64,000 nucleotides of DNA from Brachypodius melanocephalos (Eukaryota > Chordata > Aves > Passeriformes > Pycnonotidae): NCBI GenBank assembly GCA_013398615.1, contig VZSR01003049.1:356979-420978 (forward strand), given 5' to 3'. Each line of letters begins with the position of its first letter. Position 1 is the first letter of the stretch. Positions 1 through 13,553 of the stretch are shown piece by piece. The notes under the pieces were generated by a model. That model did no database searches. It had not been told where the DNA came from and was given only the letters and a program-made list of their open reading frames with translations. The translations under genes were made by a program, and so were the position numbers.

Positions 1-391
1 TTCAGAACACCAGAGCAGCCTGTTTCCACTGGATTCCCAGAGAATGATCAGACCATCACTGGACTCTTCTACAGGATCATATCTACTCCAACAAAACCAC
101 ATCTGTCACTCCAGGAGGACTTAATTGGACTGCTTGCGACACCCTGACCAACAGGGTCTCAGGTCATGTTCTAAATCTGTCAGTGTTTCTTTCTTTTTTT
201 TGTTAATTTGTTTTTTTGTACTACTACATTTTTAATATTCCTAGTAAAGAACTGTTATTCCCATATCTTTGCCTGAAAGCCCCTTAATTTCAAAATTATA
301 GTAATTCAGAGGGAAGGGGTTTACATTCTCCGTTCCCAGGGAAGTTCTGGCTTTTTCTCTGGCAGACTACCTGTCTTTCCAATCTAAGACA
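1..391 (+). mobile_element. 3' part of an ERVL-like LTR, truncated by the window edge
   Basis: Text resembling the 3' half of passerine ERVL-type LTRs. A T-rich stretch (about 190-225) and an AGTAAAG polyadenylation-like site near 243 precede the characteristic CTGAAAGCCCCTTAATTTC block (from about 272) and a GGGAAGGGGTTTACATTCTCC block. The element ends in AAGACA at 391, a plausible LTR CA terminus. The 5' end lies outside the window, so solo LTR and provirus cannot be told apart and no target duplication can be checked. Non-coding. The family assignment is from memory of avian repeats and needs RepeatMasker. Confidence 0.7.
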
Positions 392-669
392 GATTTGTCC
401 TAACCTTGTTATAAACAAGCAAAAATAGTACACAGCCTAAGAAATCCTAAGTGAATTAAATAAATTTTATTGATTTAAAGACTTGTAAAAAATCCTATTA
501 TCAGATTAGAAAAAGATATTGAAAGTACAGTATACAGTATAATCATTGCAATGAACTATGTGTAAAGAACAATTTCTCTACAGATATGCTGCACTGTGTC
601 CTGGTTCTTTGCTGATGAGGAATTATCATGATTCATTTTGTTCACCTACCTTCTTCAAGGTTACTTTTA
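392..669. other. Unique AT-rich flank
   Basis: AT-rich sequence between the LTR end and the GC-rich block, with short A and T runs. No gene, repeat or RNA was recognised. Confidence 0.5.
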
Positions 670-1075
670 TCAGGGCAGGACTTTGCAGACACCCATATGT
701 CCTGGCCCAGCTGTCACCATGGCTCTGTCCAGGGCCCAGAACCCCATTTCAACCCCAGCCCGGGACCATGAGCCCCTGACGTGGTGACACTGCAGCAAGG
801 GTGTCCCCACCTCCACACTGCCCTGACCTGCCTGGCAATGGACCCACAGAGCCAGGCCCACCCCTGAGCACATGGCTGAGCCCAGCCCCAGCCCCAGGAA
901 GGTGCCCAGTGTGTGGTGTGGGGCTGGAGAGGTTGGGCAGACCCTGACCCCCATCCTGCCACTCTGCTGGGGAGCCCTGCAGCTCCTGTGCTGGGCTGAG
1001 GCACCTACAGACACCCTCATACAAGAGGCAGCTGTCAACACTTCCAGTCACATCCATCCCCTTGAAAGGGTGATA
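670..1075. other. Isolated GC-rich block, unclassified
   Basis: Base composition jumps sharply: C- and G-rich words such as CCCAGCCCCAGCCCCAGG near 880-897 stand out from a strongly AT-rich surround. Several overlapping open frames run through it: 670-1041, 714-1004 and 749-1057 on the minus strand, and 872-1078 on the plus strand. This is what a stop-poor GC-rich sequence gives by chance, and none of the translations shows a domain I recognise. It contains few CpGs, so it is not a typical CpG-island promoter. It could be the body of an unrecognised transposable element or an LTR internal segment. Left as unknown. Confidence 0.45.
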
Positions 1076-1080
1076 TAGAG

Positions 1081-2566
1081 CTCATGAATACCCATACAGC
1101 TGTGCACTAACAATTTTCACGCTCTTCACACCATGGCCTTTGCTGTAGTGTGGCCTTTCTTCCTTAAGGTTCACATGTGAAATAACTATGCAAAGCATTT
1201 TTCTCTTAAAAACTACAGTACTTTTCCCAATCATGCTGAATGTGACAGCACATATCTAGAAAACAAGACCTACAGTGAACTCAGAAGACAGCCACTATTT
1301 ATCTCTACTCACCTAAATACTTTCTGGGTTCATATTGATAGGCTGCAAAATTTATAGCAGTCTAACTCTGAAAAAAAACCCAAACCAAAAATGTATATAC
1401 CCTGTTTCCTACTTATGTTTGTTTTGATCTAGGCATGTAAGTTTGGAATAAAATGACTTAGTAATTAAAACAATCGTTGAAAAGCCTAAAGGCAGTAATA
1501 ACAATTAATTAACATTCAGAGATTGATAAACTGTGTTGTAGTGTGTTATACTATATTTTAAATTTACACACAGATACCAACAGCAGATTGGTTTAGATAT
1601 ATCAGGATATGGCATTCTACTGACAGTATTGTTTCTATCTTGTAGTGCATTAAAAAAGTCTAGTAGCTCTACCAGGTCTGTGACTGCAATGAGAAATATC
1701 AGATGTAAACCAAGCTAATTTTATAAATTGCTTGTAGTATGAGGAAACAGAATTGAATTCTTCCATCTTTGTTACATGAATGAGCTTTATACTAATTTTC
1801 TATCATTTTGATGTCTGAGATAAGACCGATGTATCTGTATCTATTAGTAATTTTTAACCTAATATTTGTTGTTTTAATTTTATCCCTTAAAATTCAGAGT
1901 AATTTATTTTATTAATTTTGCAATTTTTCACAGATAATATTGGCAGGGAAAAAAACCTCCAAACACTGTCTGTTTCAGACCACTTCTAAAATCAACATCG
2001 ATGTTCAAATACATACAGAAAAATGTAAAACTAGATTGGTTTCAGCTGATTTTCATTAATGAGATCCACATTTTGGTTGTTATATTAGTTTTCGGTTACA
2101 TCTTGAGTGCTGAAATTTGAAAACTGATTTACAACAAACTATCACACAACAATTTCTTTGTAATATTGTGTTTGATGCTCTGAATATTAAGAGAGAACTT
2201 CCTCCAGCAGAAGATTGCAGGATCATTAATATTTCTATTATTCAGCAGCCACTGCCTTAATGTTCCTTTTTGAGATCACCTATTTCTTCCCTATGAATTC
2301 CACTATGTGTAATTCACCTACATAGAGTTTGCATTCTAGAGAATAGTTAGATTTATTTTGAGAAAGATACATGTAAAAAGAACACAGTTAAATGTAACAA
2401 CAACACAAATGTAAGACTGGAACCTTTAAAGTGCATTCTCAGCTGATTCTTAAACCTGGAAATGCCCAAATGTTGCAAGTTCCTCATGTTTCAATCCAAA
2501 AGTACTCTAACTAATGAAATTGTCATTGCATGTATTGCAAGCTCTAGTCTTTCCAAGGCTAAAATA
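1081..2566. other. Unique AT-rich DNA, no gene seen
   Basis: No extended open frame, no recognisable repeat and no structural RNA. Only short A/T runs. Confidence 0.5.
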
Positions 2567-2665
2567 AATCACAGAATCACAGAATATGTAGGTTGGAGGA
2601 GACTTTCAAGATTATTGGGTCCAACCCAGCCCTAACACCTCAACTAGATCATGGCATCATGCTTA
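2567..2665 (-). mobile_element. CR1 LINE 3'-end fragment
   Basis: Read on the plus strand it starts with the reverse of the CR1 octamer tail (AATCACAGAATCACAGAAT). It continues with TAGGTTGGAGGAGACTTTCAAGATTATTGGGTCCAACCC-type text, the standard reversed 3' end of avian CR1. Only about 100 bp is present, as expected for 5'-truncated CR1 copies. Non-coding, diverged, presumably inactive. Confidence 0.85.
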
Positions 2666-4458
2666 CAAATATTTTTACTCCTAAGTACTGATGACCACAA
2701 GTAAAAGTATGCGTGTCTGATGTTCCTGAGAGTCTGAATTGATAGAGAAAAAAAAACAAAAAAACACAATCCCCCTCCCAAAAAAAACCAGAACAGCACC
2801 TATTGCTTCTTTCAAACTATATACCTAATGATGAAATTGGTGCCACAGCTCTGCCTCAAACTTTTTCTCATAAATATTAATTTATCCATTTGTGTGATAC
2901 TAATGCAGTCAAAGCTTCAAAAAAAAAACTAAAAGAAAGAATTTTATTAACATGAAGGAATACCAATTATTTCTGATTTTATTTAATTTAACTCTTCTGC
3001 AGTATACCTCAAAATACATGTTCTGATTCAGTTTTTGTTTCATTCATTATATCTCTTTAAGATAGCTGCATTAATGCTCTGAATATGGCCTGGGAGGCTT
3101 TTTGGGGTTTGGGTTTTTTTGGTTTTTTGGGTTTTTTTTTGCTTTTAAGTGTGTGATCTTGGGCTTTACTGATTGCATGTCATCAAAATCTCAGGCATTT
3201 TGGAGAACTATTAATTTCATTTTGGATTTCCTATGGTATTTTTCCAGTACCTTAGTGTTTTGCAAACATCACGTGATTTATCGTTATGATACTAATGTGA
3301 AGTAAGCTCTTACTTCTCCCAGCAAGAGGAAATTGTAAGCAATCAATGATTCTACAAATCAAGTCACACATTCTACAAAACCAGTTCAATGTTTTAAAGA
3401 AGAAGGATCCACATTTATTGGCAAGCTGTGAAATTATTGTCGTATCTGATATGCCAAGCATTGCAAAAGAATTGTGTCCTAAGTCCTAATACAACTTCCA
3501 GTTCAGTGGGTTAATTTACATCCATGAGATGATTTCATGGCCTTATTTACCATATATTAACATCTTCTCTTCAAATTTGCTACAAATTTGGTTTTGTCCA
3601 CATAGAAAGAATCTTTTGGTCATGTGATTTAAAAACTGCATCATGATAATTTAAAGATGACAAAACTAAAAATGGGCAAGCATCATAAATACTGTTATTT
3701 CCAAAAATTTAATTATATGTCTTTATAAACTTACCTTTTTTTAAATTTAATCTTAAATTTTATAATTTTGCATTCATGTCCAAATGCTGCTTAAATAACT
3801 ATAAAGTAATATTGCAAAATAAAACCCAAGATTTATCTCCCAACAGAAGTAGCCAATATGGAACATAAGGTAAAAGAAATTTCTATATGTATTAATAAAG
3901 TTTGTCAAAACACAAAAAAGTTTTATTGTCAATGAGAACATATCAAAAATATACAGACAATGATAATGTAAGTATTATAATTTTAAGTAGTTATTAGTAT
4001 TATAAGCATTTTTGATCAATTCCCACAGCTGATTAAAAAGCACCACTTTTTACAAGACTAGTAATTGCAATTGTTGACATGAGCCTTGTCAATTTAGGGT
4101 GGTAATAAATACTTCATCTAGTTCCACCACCCCTCAGTTTATACTTGTTTATTATTATTATTCAAAGTGATAAATAGTCATCTCTAATCCCCAAAGTTGT
4201 GTTTCAAAGGACTGAACTAGTAGAGGAGAGGAGAAGAGCTAGATGAAATCCAAAGATGTAGCAGACACCACGACAGCACAGAGTGGCAGGTGCTGTTCCC
4301 AGAACCATGGGAACCACAGTACTCTTCTAATAATACTGCTCCAAAATTATATTGGCATTGCAAGTATTTAAAATAATGGTGTCAATATTTTAGTAGTAGT
4401 CTACTATATAGTAGTAGTCCACCTTTTTTCTACTGTGTAAGGCACTATGACACACATA
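2666..4458. other. AT-rich DNA with low-complexity tracts
   Basis: Contains an A/C-rich tract near 2747-2790 and a G/T-rich tract at 3099-3141 (listed separately). A short TAGTAGTAGTCTACTATATAGTAGTAGTC stretch near 4391-4419 holds the perfect 12-bp palindrome TACTATATAGTA. Small open frames at 3102-3305 and 3252-3461 look like chance. No gene recognised. Confidence 0.5.
3099..3141 (+). repeat. G/T-rich low-complexity tract
   Basis: Runs of T separated by GGGG, GGG, GG and GGG on the plus strand. It is strand-asymmetric. With the GGG just upstream it has enough G-runs for a possible G-quadruplex, though loops are long. Confidence 0.7.
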
Positions 4459-5740
4459 GGAAAATTGAATACCTGGGGTTGGAAAATACTTTAAAGATCA
4501 TCTAATTTCAACCCCACTGCCATGAACAGGTAACCTCCCACCAGGACAGGTTCCTCAAAGACTAGGCCTGGCCTTGAACACTTCTAGGCATCCACAACTT
4601 CTATGGGGAACCTATTCCAGTGCATCACCATCCTCAGAGTAAAGAATTTTTTTCGTAATATCTAAATTAAACCCCCTTGTCCTATGACTACTTGACCTTT
4701 TGAAAAGCCCCTCTCAAGCTTTCTTGTAGTCCCCCTTTACATACTGAAAGATTGCTATTATATCTCCCTTGAGCTTTCTCTTCTCCAGGCTGAATAACCC
4801 CAAGTCTCTTAGCCTGGCTTCACAGGAGAGATGCTCTGATCATATTTCTGGCCCTCCTCTGGACTCACTTCAACAGTTCCAAGCACTCTAAGTCAGCTCT
4901 CAGGAGAGTGGAGAGGAGAGGAGGAAGCCTCTCTGTCAACCTGATGGCCATGGTTCTTTTGATGCAGCTCAAGACAGGGTGGCTTCCTGGGCTGCAAGCA
5001 CACGTTACTGGGTCATATCAATGTTCTTGTCCAAAATCCCCAAGCCTTTCTCCACAGGGCAGCTTTCAATCCATTCTCTGCTCAGCCTGTACTTGTGCTT
5101 GGGATTGCCCTGACCCAGGCACATGTCTTTACACTTGGCCTTGTTAAAATTGATTAGGTTCACCCGGGCCTACCTGTCAAGCCTGTCAAGGTCCCTCTGG
5201 ATAGCTTCTCTTCCCTCCAGTGTGTCAATGACAACACAGCTTGGTGTTGTCAACAAACTTGCTAATGGTGCACTCAATCCCATCATCCAGGGAACTGACA
5301 ATGATATTAAAGAGCTGCAGACCCATATTGATCCCTGAGGAATGCCACTTGCCACATCTCTGCCTTTCCAATTTAGGGACAAGGAAATCATGCAGGGAAA
5401 TGTCATATGCTTCACACAAGTCCAGGTAGATATCAGTTGCTCTTCCCTTATGCACCAGTGCTGTAACCCTGTTGTAGGCCACAATTTGATGAGGCATGAT
5501 TTACCTTAGTGAATCCTTGTTGACTGCCACCAATACTTATTTTTCATGCACATTATCATAGTTTCCAGCAGGATCTGCTAAATTAACTTTTTGGCTACAG
5601 AGCTGAGACTGATTTGCCTATAGTTCCCAAGGTCTTCCTTTTTCCCCTTTTTAAAACTGGGCATTATTTTTCCTCTTTCCGGTCAGTGACAAATTCACTG
5701 CACTACCACAAATATTTAGATATGATGAATAGCTTAGCCA
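4459..5740 (-). mobile_element. Long CR1 LINE fragment (3' UTR plus part of reverse transcriptase)
   Basis: The whole stretch follows the reversed CR1 consensus in order. First comes the 3' UTR (GGCCTTGAACACTT, CCTATTCCAGTGCATCACC, CTTCTCTTCCAGGCTGAATAACCCC-type text). Then come the conserved CTCAGCCTGTACTTGTGCTTGGG and TCAAGCCTGTCAAGGTCCCTCTGGAT-type blocks, and finally reverse-transcriptase coding sequence to about 5740. There is a small unmatched patch around 4890-4925. The 5' end of the element is missing. It is diverged and carries stops and frameshifts, so it cannot mobilise itself. Confidence 0.93.
5170..5497 (-). pseudogene. CR1 reverse-transcriptase remnant (ORF2 fragment)
   Basis: Minus-strand translation shows pieces of a CR1 reverse transcriptase in two frames, so at least one frameshift separates them. 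In the frame from 5497, residues YLDLCEAYD correspond to polymerase motif A, followed by the HDFLVPKLER segment. VDNTKL at 5237-5254 stands where the family has ADDTKL. In the frame from 5484, SGIPQGS (5329-5349) corresponds to the conserved SGVPQGS motif. The second catalytic aspartate is changed to Asn (VDN for ADD), and no intact flanking endonuclease is present. This is a dead fragment inside the CR1 at 4459-5740. Confidence 0.85.
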
Positions 5741-8547
5741 CTGCTGGGGTAGGTGGAGCTGCAGCCTTTGCTCTCAGGTGAGTGCCTGCCATTCTGTCTT
5801 GAGGACCGTGTCAGACACGTGCCCTTGGCCTGTGGAAATGCTCACAGGTGCCTGGTTGCTGCATTATGCATGCCTCACTTATCATGTATGCCAAGGTCTT
5901 CTATTTGTAAGATGTAGCAAATGCAGTTTCAGATTGTACAAATCAAAAAACTGATGGCCCATTATTGTTAAAATTAAGGTCAAGGCATAAGAGAAAGACT
6001 TCCCCTTTAATATATACAGAAGAATGAACTGTAAATTGAAAAGTCACTATTTATTTTTCTCTATTTTTCACGATTTACCTGTATGAAAAGCCGTGTCAGG
6101 TCTGTGCCATGTTAATGTTCACTGGGATATTTCAGAAATCTCTGACCTAACGCTGCTGCTCTGAAGTCAGTGAAGCTTTCACTACCAACAGAAGCAGATC
6201 TGGGGCAATGGTGAGTGCTTTAGAGGTTCCTGCATGAGAAGATGCCCAGGGAACCAGCCTGAAGGGTTTACGACCTACTGTTACAAATGATGAAACACCT
6301 GGGACTGAACAGTAGGATGAATTTGATGATGGTCATGAAAGAGAAATAGAAACAAGAAAGACATAATTTAGTACCTCAGCAAGTGTTTTCCTGCACTATA
6401 AATTATTATTATTAATTCTGTTTAGAAATTAAAGATGTAGACTGAATAGTGAAACAGTGTCTTTGTTAACCCATCTCTTAAAGGGGTGGGGGCACCTTGT
6501 ATTGGCATTTTAACTCAAGCAAAAGTATAGGATGGTTAAAAACACACTTCCTTAAGAAATTGACACACTCTCTGGAAAGATCAGACACAACTTTATAAAA
6601 CAGAACATTTAGATGTGAATAGAAAGTATAAAATTAATGTCTGGATTAAGAACTCTGGTGAATACTGACAGTGTTAATTGAACACGGGTAAAAATTATGT
6701 AGTGTTTACATTGTACTTTTATAGACCGCTATAAAATCAGAAAATATAATTCCTATGGTTGAAACTCTTGTTAACAATTATTTTGAAATGTCTAGGTCAT
6801 TAATGAATCGAAGCCTTAATGGACACTGGCAAAACAAACCTTGGCCTAAATTCAGACAACAGAACACCCTCAGGCTTCTCTGTGAGATATGTCATGATTA
6901 AAGAAAAAAATGGTTCAGACATTGATTGCTTTGGTTAAAATTATTGAATGGAGCAGGTTCATTACTAATGGATCACTAGATTATGCATTTACAGATGGAT
7001 TTTTCTGCTGAGTTCAGTCTCTCTCTTCCCTAGGGTAACAAATGCAGCAGCATGTATGTGTAAAATAAGAATCTATCTCTTACATGAACAGATAACAGTA
7101 CAGTAAAGCGCAGTGTTTGTGAACAGCTATTGAAAATCATTAAGCATCCTTGAGTGCTTCACTATTAGAAAGTTCGACATTTCTTACTATGTTTACTTTC
7201 TTCTGTTAATCACAAGTTCCTCTGTTTGCTCACTTTATCAGCTAATATAAACTAAATATTTCCAAGCCAGTATTTCTCCTTCCATGCCATTGTCCCTTTC
7301 TGCTTTGTTTCACTATTTTTCCTGTAATCACTTCACTTTTCTATCATTAAGGCTTAGTTTATTACTATTTCTAGAAATAATTTCCTAAAAAGGATTTGGC
7401 AATTAATCTTCATATGAATGACACTGTATCTCTAACCTTCCTTAAAACTTATACTAGGGACAAGGAAAGGAATTACCTGAAGAAGAGCAAACAGCAAAAT
7501 TTCATGAAGCTGAATAAATGGATGTGTCTTAAAGGGTTGATTTCTGAGTGAAGCTCTGGACTTGAATTCACATTCTATAAATTTCCAGAAATTAGGTTTG
7601 TCAATTTAAATCACTGGCAGAAGAAAGTAAACATAGTATTTGCCTTAGAAATACATCCAAGTGTTCTATGTAGCAAGTGGATCATCATAACTTAGTATTG
7701 TCATACAGTGACAGAAACTTAGACATGTTATCTAAATGTAATCTACACTTGATTTCCAGACTTTTGGTTTACAAAAATATTAAAATTATACAAAAATACA
7801 CAGAAAATACTCTTGTTATCAGAATCGATATTTCAACGATGAAGAATATTATTTTCATTGATCAAAACCACTAAATCATTAGTGTATCTTTCCAACTTAA
7901 TACAATTTAGGCATTTTACAATTTAGGCTTTTTACTCCGATAATTATATTCATTTTTGGGGCAGAGTTTCCTGCATTGGTTTTCAGTTTATCAGTCATAA
8001 TTTATAAAGTTTACATTTCTTTATTGTAGTGTTAAATCACACCTCAGATTTAATTAGTGCACTGTGATCCAAATTTATGGAAAAATATTGGTGCTATTCT
8101 ACATAAAAAGAGACATCAAAATGTAGCAATCTGTTCTGAGACACATCATCCCCTATTCTACCTTTTAACTTGCTTTCCACAAACCCTTGCTCCATAATGT
8201 TAGAGCACAGGTTTGCTATACCCTTTCAGCAGCCTATGGAATTTTATCATGGAGTTATGTTAGAAGCCTCTGTATTCCAAACAGCACATCCAAACAGAAT
8301 CATGAGAGTAAAGAGGACAGAATTAGTAGATGTTTACATTATTTTATTAAAAGAACCCAAACAAAGATTTTTAAAATGTGAAAAGCTGAGGCTTTCATGC
8401 ATCCATAATTCAGGAAAGATAATATTAATGTTGTGAAAGATTAGCCTCTTCAGAAGCAACTCTATCACAGACTCTTCAAACCAAAAACTGTGCTCTACTA
8501 ACATTGTGTTCTTCAATAGTGTTGCAAGTCTGCACAAGTTAGGTAGA

Positions 8548-8599
8548 AGTCTTACATTTTCAACAAATATAAAAGTCTTACATTGTCAACAAATATAAT
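8548..8599. repeat. 26-bp tandem duplication (two copies)
   Basis: Two consecutive 26-bp units beginning AGTCTTACATT and ending near CAACAAATATAA. They differ at one internal base (T versus G) and at the last position. Local duplication; no coding consequence. Confidence 0.85.
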
Positions 8600-9046
8600 T
8601 AATAATTTTAACTACTAAGATCAACAGCATGTAGGATGCCCATAATACAGAAATTAACCCCAGACCATATTTTTACCATCCTTTTAAATTGATGACTTTT
8701 GAAATCCACAAAGAGAATCCCCCAAATTTAAGGTCAACATTTGAATATATTTGTCTGTAATTTTAAAATTGTCTTGAGAAACAACAGATTTTTCCATAAT
8801 TGCAAAAAATACTACCTGTAAGTGGAATAACAAAATAGGTCTTTGATATAGGAATTAAAAAAAAAATTACAAAATTTCAGGTGTTAACAACTAATAAGAA
8901 GAAAGTTGCAAAGACATTACAATTCCAGCATCTAAATTAAAAGTAGCACTAATTTTAGATGTATATAGCCTTGCTCATTTTTTCATGACTTTTCAGCATG
9001 TAAGTTTTCATCCTATAGCCTTTTATAATGAGGCATTCCAGATTCA

Positions 9047-9077
9047 CAGAGAGAGAGACAGAGAGCAGAGAGAGGAA
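9047..9077 (+). repeat. GA-rich microsatellite-like tract
   Basis: Imperfect (GA)n with CAG interruptions (ACAGAGAGAGAGACAGAGAG onward). Confidence 0.8.
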
Positions 9078-9104
9078 GTAGAATTAACTCTAATTGCCCT
9101 TATT

Positions 9105-9140
9105 CATAAAAAGGAAATAAAAGGAATAAAAAGGAATTAA
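9105..9140 (+). repeat. A-rich tandem (AAAAGGAATA-like units)
   Basis: About three imperfect AAAAGGAAT units in an A-rich context; simple sequence. Confidence 0.6.
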
Positions 9141-12100
9141 ATATATTATTTTTTCTAAAAATGATTTATTTCTTCATTAAATATACATGTGAAGATCTTT
9201 CTAGTTTTGAACACAGTCTGAAAAGAATTATTGTCCTGAAAAAAATTGTGGAGGATCAGTTTATTAGCTTGATGAAGAGTTTAGAAGTACATGAAATAAT
9301 ATGTACCCTGAAGAAATTATATTAAGTGTCTCTAATATATATAAAAGACCTGATTTGTATTTCAATGAGTAAGATTTGTCTTTTAATCGATGAATACGAC
9401 TGCTATACACATTCCCTGAGGCAGTAATTGCCACAAAGAAGCACTTTCCAGCCAAGGAAAAAACTTTAGCAAGGGTGTATCATGTCGACATTATGAACAC
9501 TTGTATTAGATTTTATCAGTAAGTTTGTCATATCACAGTTATGATACAGTTTCCATTTTCTCAGGTTAAAACTGCACATGTTTTAATTCATAGGAATAAC
9601 AAAAGACTCATTAATCTACAATTATGGACAAATCTATTCTTAGTGTTTGAAAGGCACATCAGTCCACAAACATTTGCAAATCTACTGAGCTTTCTTCACA
9701 GAGCAGGCAATTTTCTCAAAGCAGGTATTCCTGTAAGTCAGAGTATTTTGAACAATTTCTGTATGGCTATTTTCCATAAAGAGTTTAGCTACTGTGTTTG
9801 AATACAGTCATGACAAATTTTGCAAAGCAAGTAAAATCAGTAAAATATTTATTTTCTGGTTTTACTCAAGGCCAATCCTGTATCCTATACATGAATTCAT
9901 GCCACTTATCTCCAATTGAAAAGTTGATTTCTCTTTCTGTAAAAAAAAATTACTGTCCATTTTCAAAACCATTAGCTTTGTTGTTCATATGCTAACAACT
10001 GTCAGTATTGTCTAGATCGTTGGAACTCAGTAAAAAAATAGTTAGTTGGCTTTTAAGGAAAATTTGATATTATAGCAGATAATGTTCCACCTCTCTTCTT
10101 CCACCACAGAAGCAAATTGAGTATCTTTTGTTACCCTGAGTCTCCACCTAAGTAAATTGCCCTTGACTATCAGAGTTAATAAAAGATGGTCATCCCATGA
10201 CCTCTATTTCAACAAAGCAATTTATCAAAGTATTGTTTTATGTTGATATGTTTTTCTTTTCAACCTTTACATACATAATCTATTAAGATCCTCCTCAGAA
10301 AACTAAGTTTAGTGTTTCAACATGTAATTTACATGAACTTGTTTCTTCAAATGTAGACCTAGTTACACTTATATTTAACTTTGAAATCATTGAGGTAATT
10401 TATGCTGGTTTAAATTGTTTTTCACCCTATCATCTTAATGGTACTACCAAAAGCTTAATTATATGAACAGCAGAACCACCGATTCCCTTCAAGTCTAAGA
10501 AAAATATTTATTTAGTGTATATAAAGTGGTTTTTAGGACTTGAACTCTATAATTTTCTTTAGTATAGGTTATCTAGTGTATCCTGCAAAAAAGCAAATGC
10601 AGTTTATTTTTTATAACCCATTTAAAAAGCTGATTGCAGTGCATTGATAGTATAATCCTCTAGGGAAGTGAATCATGCTAGAGAGTTTTTATCTTGTCAG
10701 GATTTGCTGTACAGTTTTCTTTCTTTTATGCCTTCAAAACTAATAATATTTTAAGTGCAGTAGAAAAACTTCAGAAATATTGTGATTTCATGAAAAGATT
10801 AATTTTAGCAAGAACTTCCACTGGCTATATCCTTGTAAATTCTTCAGCCTATTTTCAATCCCAAACTCAGAGTGGGAAAAAATGAATAACACAAATATTC
10901 AAATGAAGGATAAATTGAAAGACAGAAGAGTGCACAATCCTATTAAGAAATAGGATGGAGAAGTAAGATGTAAGAAATTAGGACAGCATGATAGGCAAGG
11001 AGGCAATTAGGAGTCTGCAATATAAAGATAGGCAGAAGGTGATAGAAAGGGCAAAAGATAACATAATATGCCAGGTGAAAAATGTTATTAAATATACAAG
11101 AAAGATGGAGCAAAAGGATGAAATTGCACAAACGTCTGCTGACTCAGATGAATGTGTCAGCACTCGAAAGGCAAAAAGCAGACTTGAACTAGATAAAAAC
11201 TAAAATACAGATCTAAGAAGTTATTTTGGTTTATTTTCTGTTATTCCATTCCATTTTATTTTATGGACTGAGAAAGATCAGATTGAGTGAACTAGAAGAA
11301 AGTGTACTTCTTTTTTTCTGTGATGTACACTTTCTACTTAATGATGCTCAGGCTTGACTTCTTTTCTTCTTTTTAAAGGGATTATATTTTATCTGCTATT
11401 TAATTCATAAACCTGCATATTCTGGATCAATGATGAGACATAACTAATACATTCTAGCAATCTTTTTCTGGTAGTACTGTTAACCAGTGCACTAGAAGAC
11501 TTTAGTTTATTCAGTACTGTATGCAAGACTTCTGAGTCATTTTGATAGATGTAGCTGCAAGGTGTAAGTGGGTCTGAAATTATTTAGACCCAATTACCTG
11601 TGCATTGGGAGCCACTTATTTTAAATTAGGTGATTCTGTTTCATCACATCACCAACATAGTGCAAGAATATTACACTAGCAAGATCAAAGATTCTTATGA
11701 GGCTAGGTATGAAATAGCCTAAATAATAAGCAAAGCATGAAGTTTCCATGTTCTGTCCTTCATACTTGACTGAAATAAAATTGAGCCTCTCATTTGGTGG
11801 TAGAAATGGATTCTCAATTACCAAAGAAAGGACAACGTGAAGGTGATTAAAATCTTTTGAAAGCATTAAAAAAAATGAAAGAGCCAAGTACATACAGCAG
11901 AATCAATACATTTTTATGAGGTTAAAGAATGTATTAACTATATAAATATCAATATCAGAAGTATAAGGAATGCTTGGACTGCATGACTTTAACAGACATT
12001 CTACAAGCAACTTCTGACTGACAGTCTGCTCCAGAAATTTGATGTAAATTGTAATTTTGTGCCTGTGAATTATACATGGAGAATGATATGGCAGAGACAA

Positions 12101-13519
12101 ACACAAAGTGTTATGTCCAAGATCATGCAGCAGGTGACTGTAGCCAAACCAAAGGCTTACTGCTCTGACAAAACAAAAGCATAATAAAAAATATTATCAT
12201 GTGTTTGACTTAGACCCTCAGTTAATACGATCATTTTGTAACATTACAATATCATTGTAAGCAGTAAATATTGTTTAACATTAATAAGCTTTTGTAACAG
12301 ACAAAGAATTAAAATAATCCAAACCTCAAAGAATATGTAGGAAATTCCTTTGACAGTCATGAGTATCTTATAACACCAATTCCTCAGAAACAACTTCTGA
12401 AAAGATATCATTAATGTGAACTAGTCAACATTTTCAGTCACAGATACTCACATTTCAGGATTCTCTCCTCTCTGATTGGGTTTTCCAAAATCTTCAGACA
12501 AAATTTCACAGGAATTTATGTAGAGATGCCTTAGATTTTGGTTAATCTATGAATTCCAGGAAAAAATTAAAGATGGTACATCTGTCCAAAAGATATTAAT
12601 TTTATGTCTGTTAGAAAGATAAAAAAAAATCTAATGGCACAATCATAATTTCTAACATTTTTAATAATTATTTAGACAAAGTTATAGTGTAGTGGATCAG
12701 GAACTTTGCAGGATATGATAGGGTACATAATTATGTTACATAAGTTAACTTGATAGGAGACTGGAACAATCTTAATACATCACAGAAGAATAATTTCAGA
12801 TGGAATACATGCAATTAAATGCGTAAAGTTTGTACCCTTGGGTGAACGTATTCCTCAAAAATACATAAAATATTAATAAAAATGAGTAACATTATCTAAC
12901 AAGAGGAAGGGGTTCATGATGTTTAAAAACCCTGTTGCAATTCTTAATGGAGTTTTCAGTGATGAAATCGATTTTACGTTACAATACAGATCTCAGAAAT
13001 TGCTATTTTAGCTTGGTTCCCTTAAAATGTGTTATATAGGCATAAAAATAATTATACTACTGATAAATGATTATGAAGATGACCTAGATAATGAGGAATT
13101 AATTTTTTGTCCCGTGTCAAAAGATTAACTTTAAAGCATTTCAACATAAAATCAGCAAGCTACAGCTGTGTTTTAGCAGGAGGTATTCTACAACAGTGAA
13201 TCTAAATGGAAACACTGACAAACACCTTTGTTACACAGGTGGAAGTTTCTGTCTTAAATTATACATTATTTTACTCACTAAACAGAAATGTATCTAAATA
13301 CCATTTCAAAATTATTATCCATTGCTAATATTTAATATTTTGGGAATGGAGTTTAATAGAAGAATTGCAAGTTTTGGAAATAATGGTTTAGCCAAACTGC
13401 CTTCTTTTCGTTATACTGTCAAAGGTCCAGGGGCACAAATGATTTCTTTCAGGATTTTTGTACTGTGATATCCAATGGGTTTTGTGCAATATATGCTATG
13501 CATCTTTCACATGTATCTA

Positions 13520-13553
13520 CATCTATATAGATATACAGATATGTAGATATACA
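13520..13553. repeat. Degenerate GATA/TATA simple repeat
   Basis: Imperfect AGATATA / AGATATGT units (ATCTATATAGATATACAGAT onward); likely a decayed microsatellite. Confidence 0.6.

Noticed and set aside
670..1041. 123-codon minus-strand open frame as a gene
   Set aside because: It lies in a GC-rich block where stops are rare; three other frames on both strands are equally open.
6120..6220. Apparent exon ending in a GTGAGT donor near 6210
   Set aside because: Stops in all three frames between the nearest acceptor and the donor.
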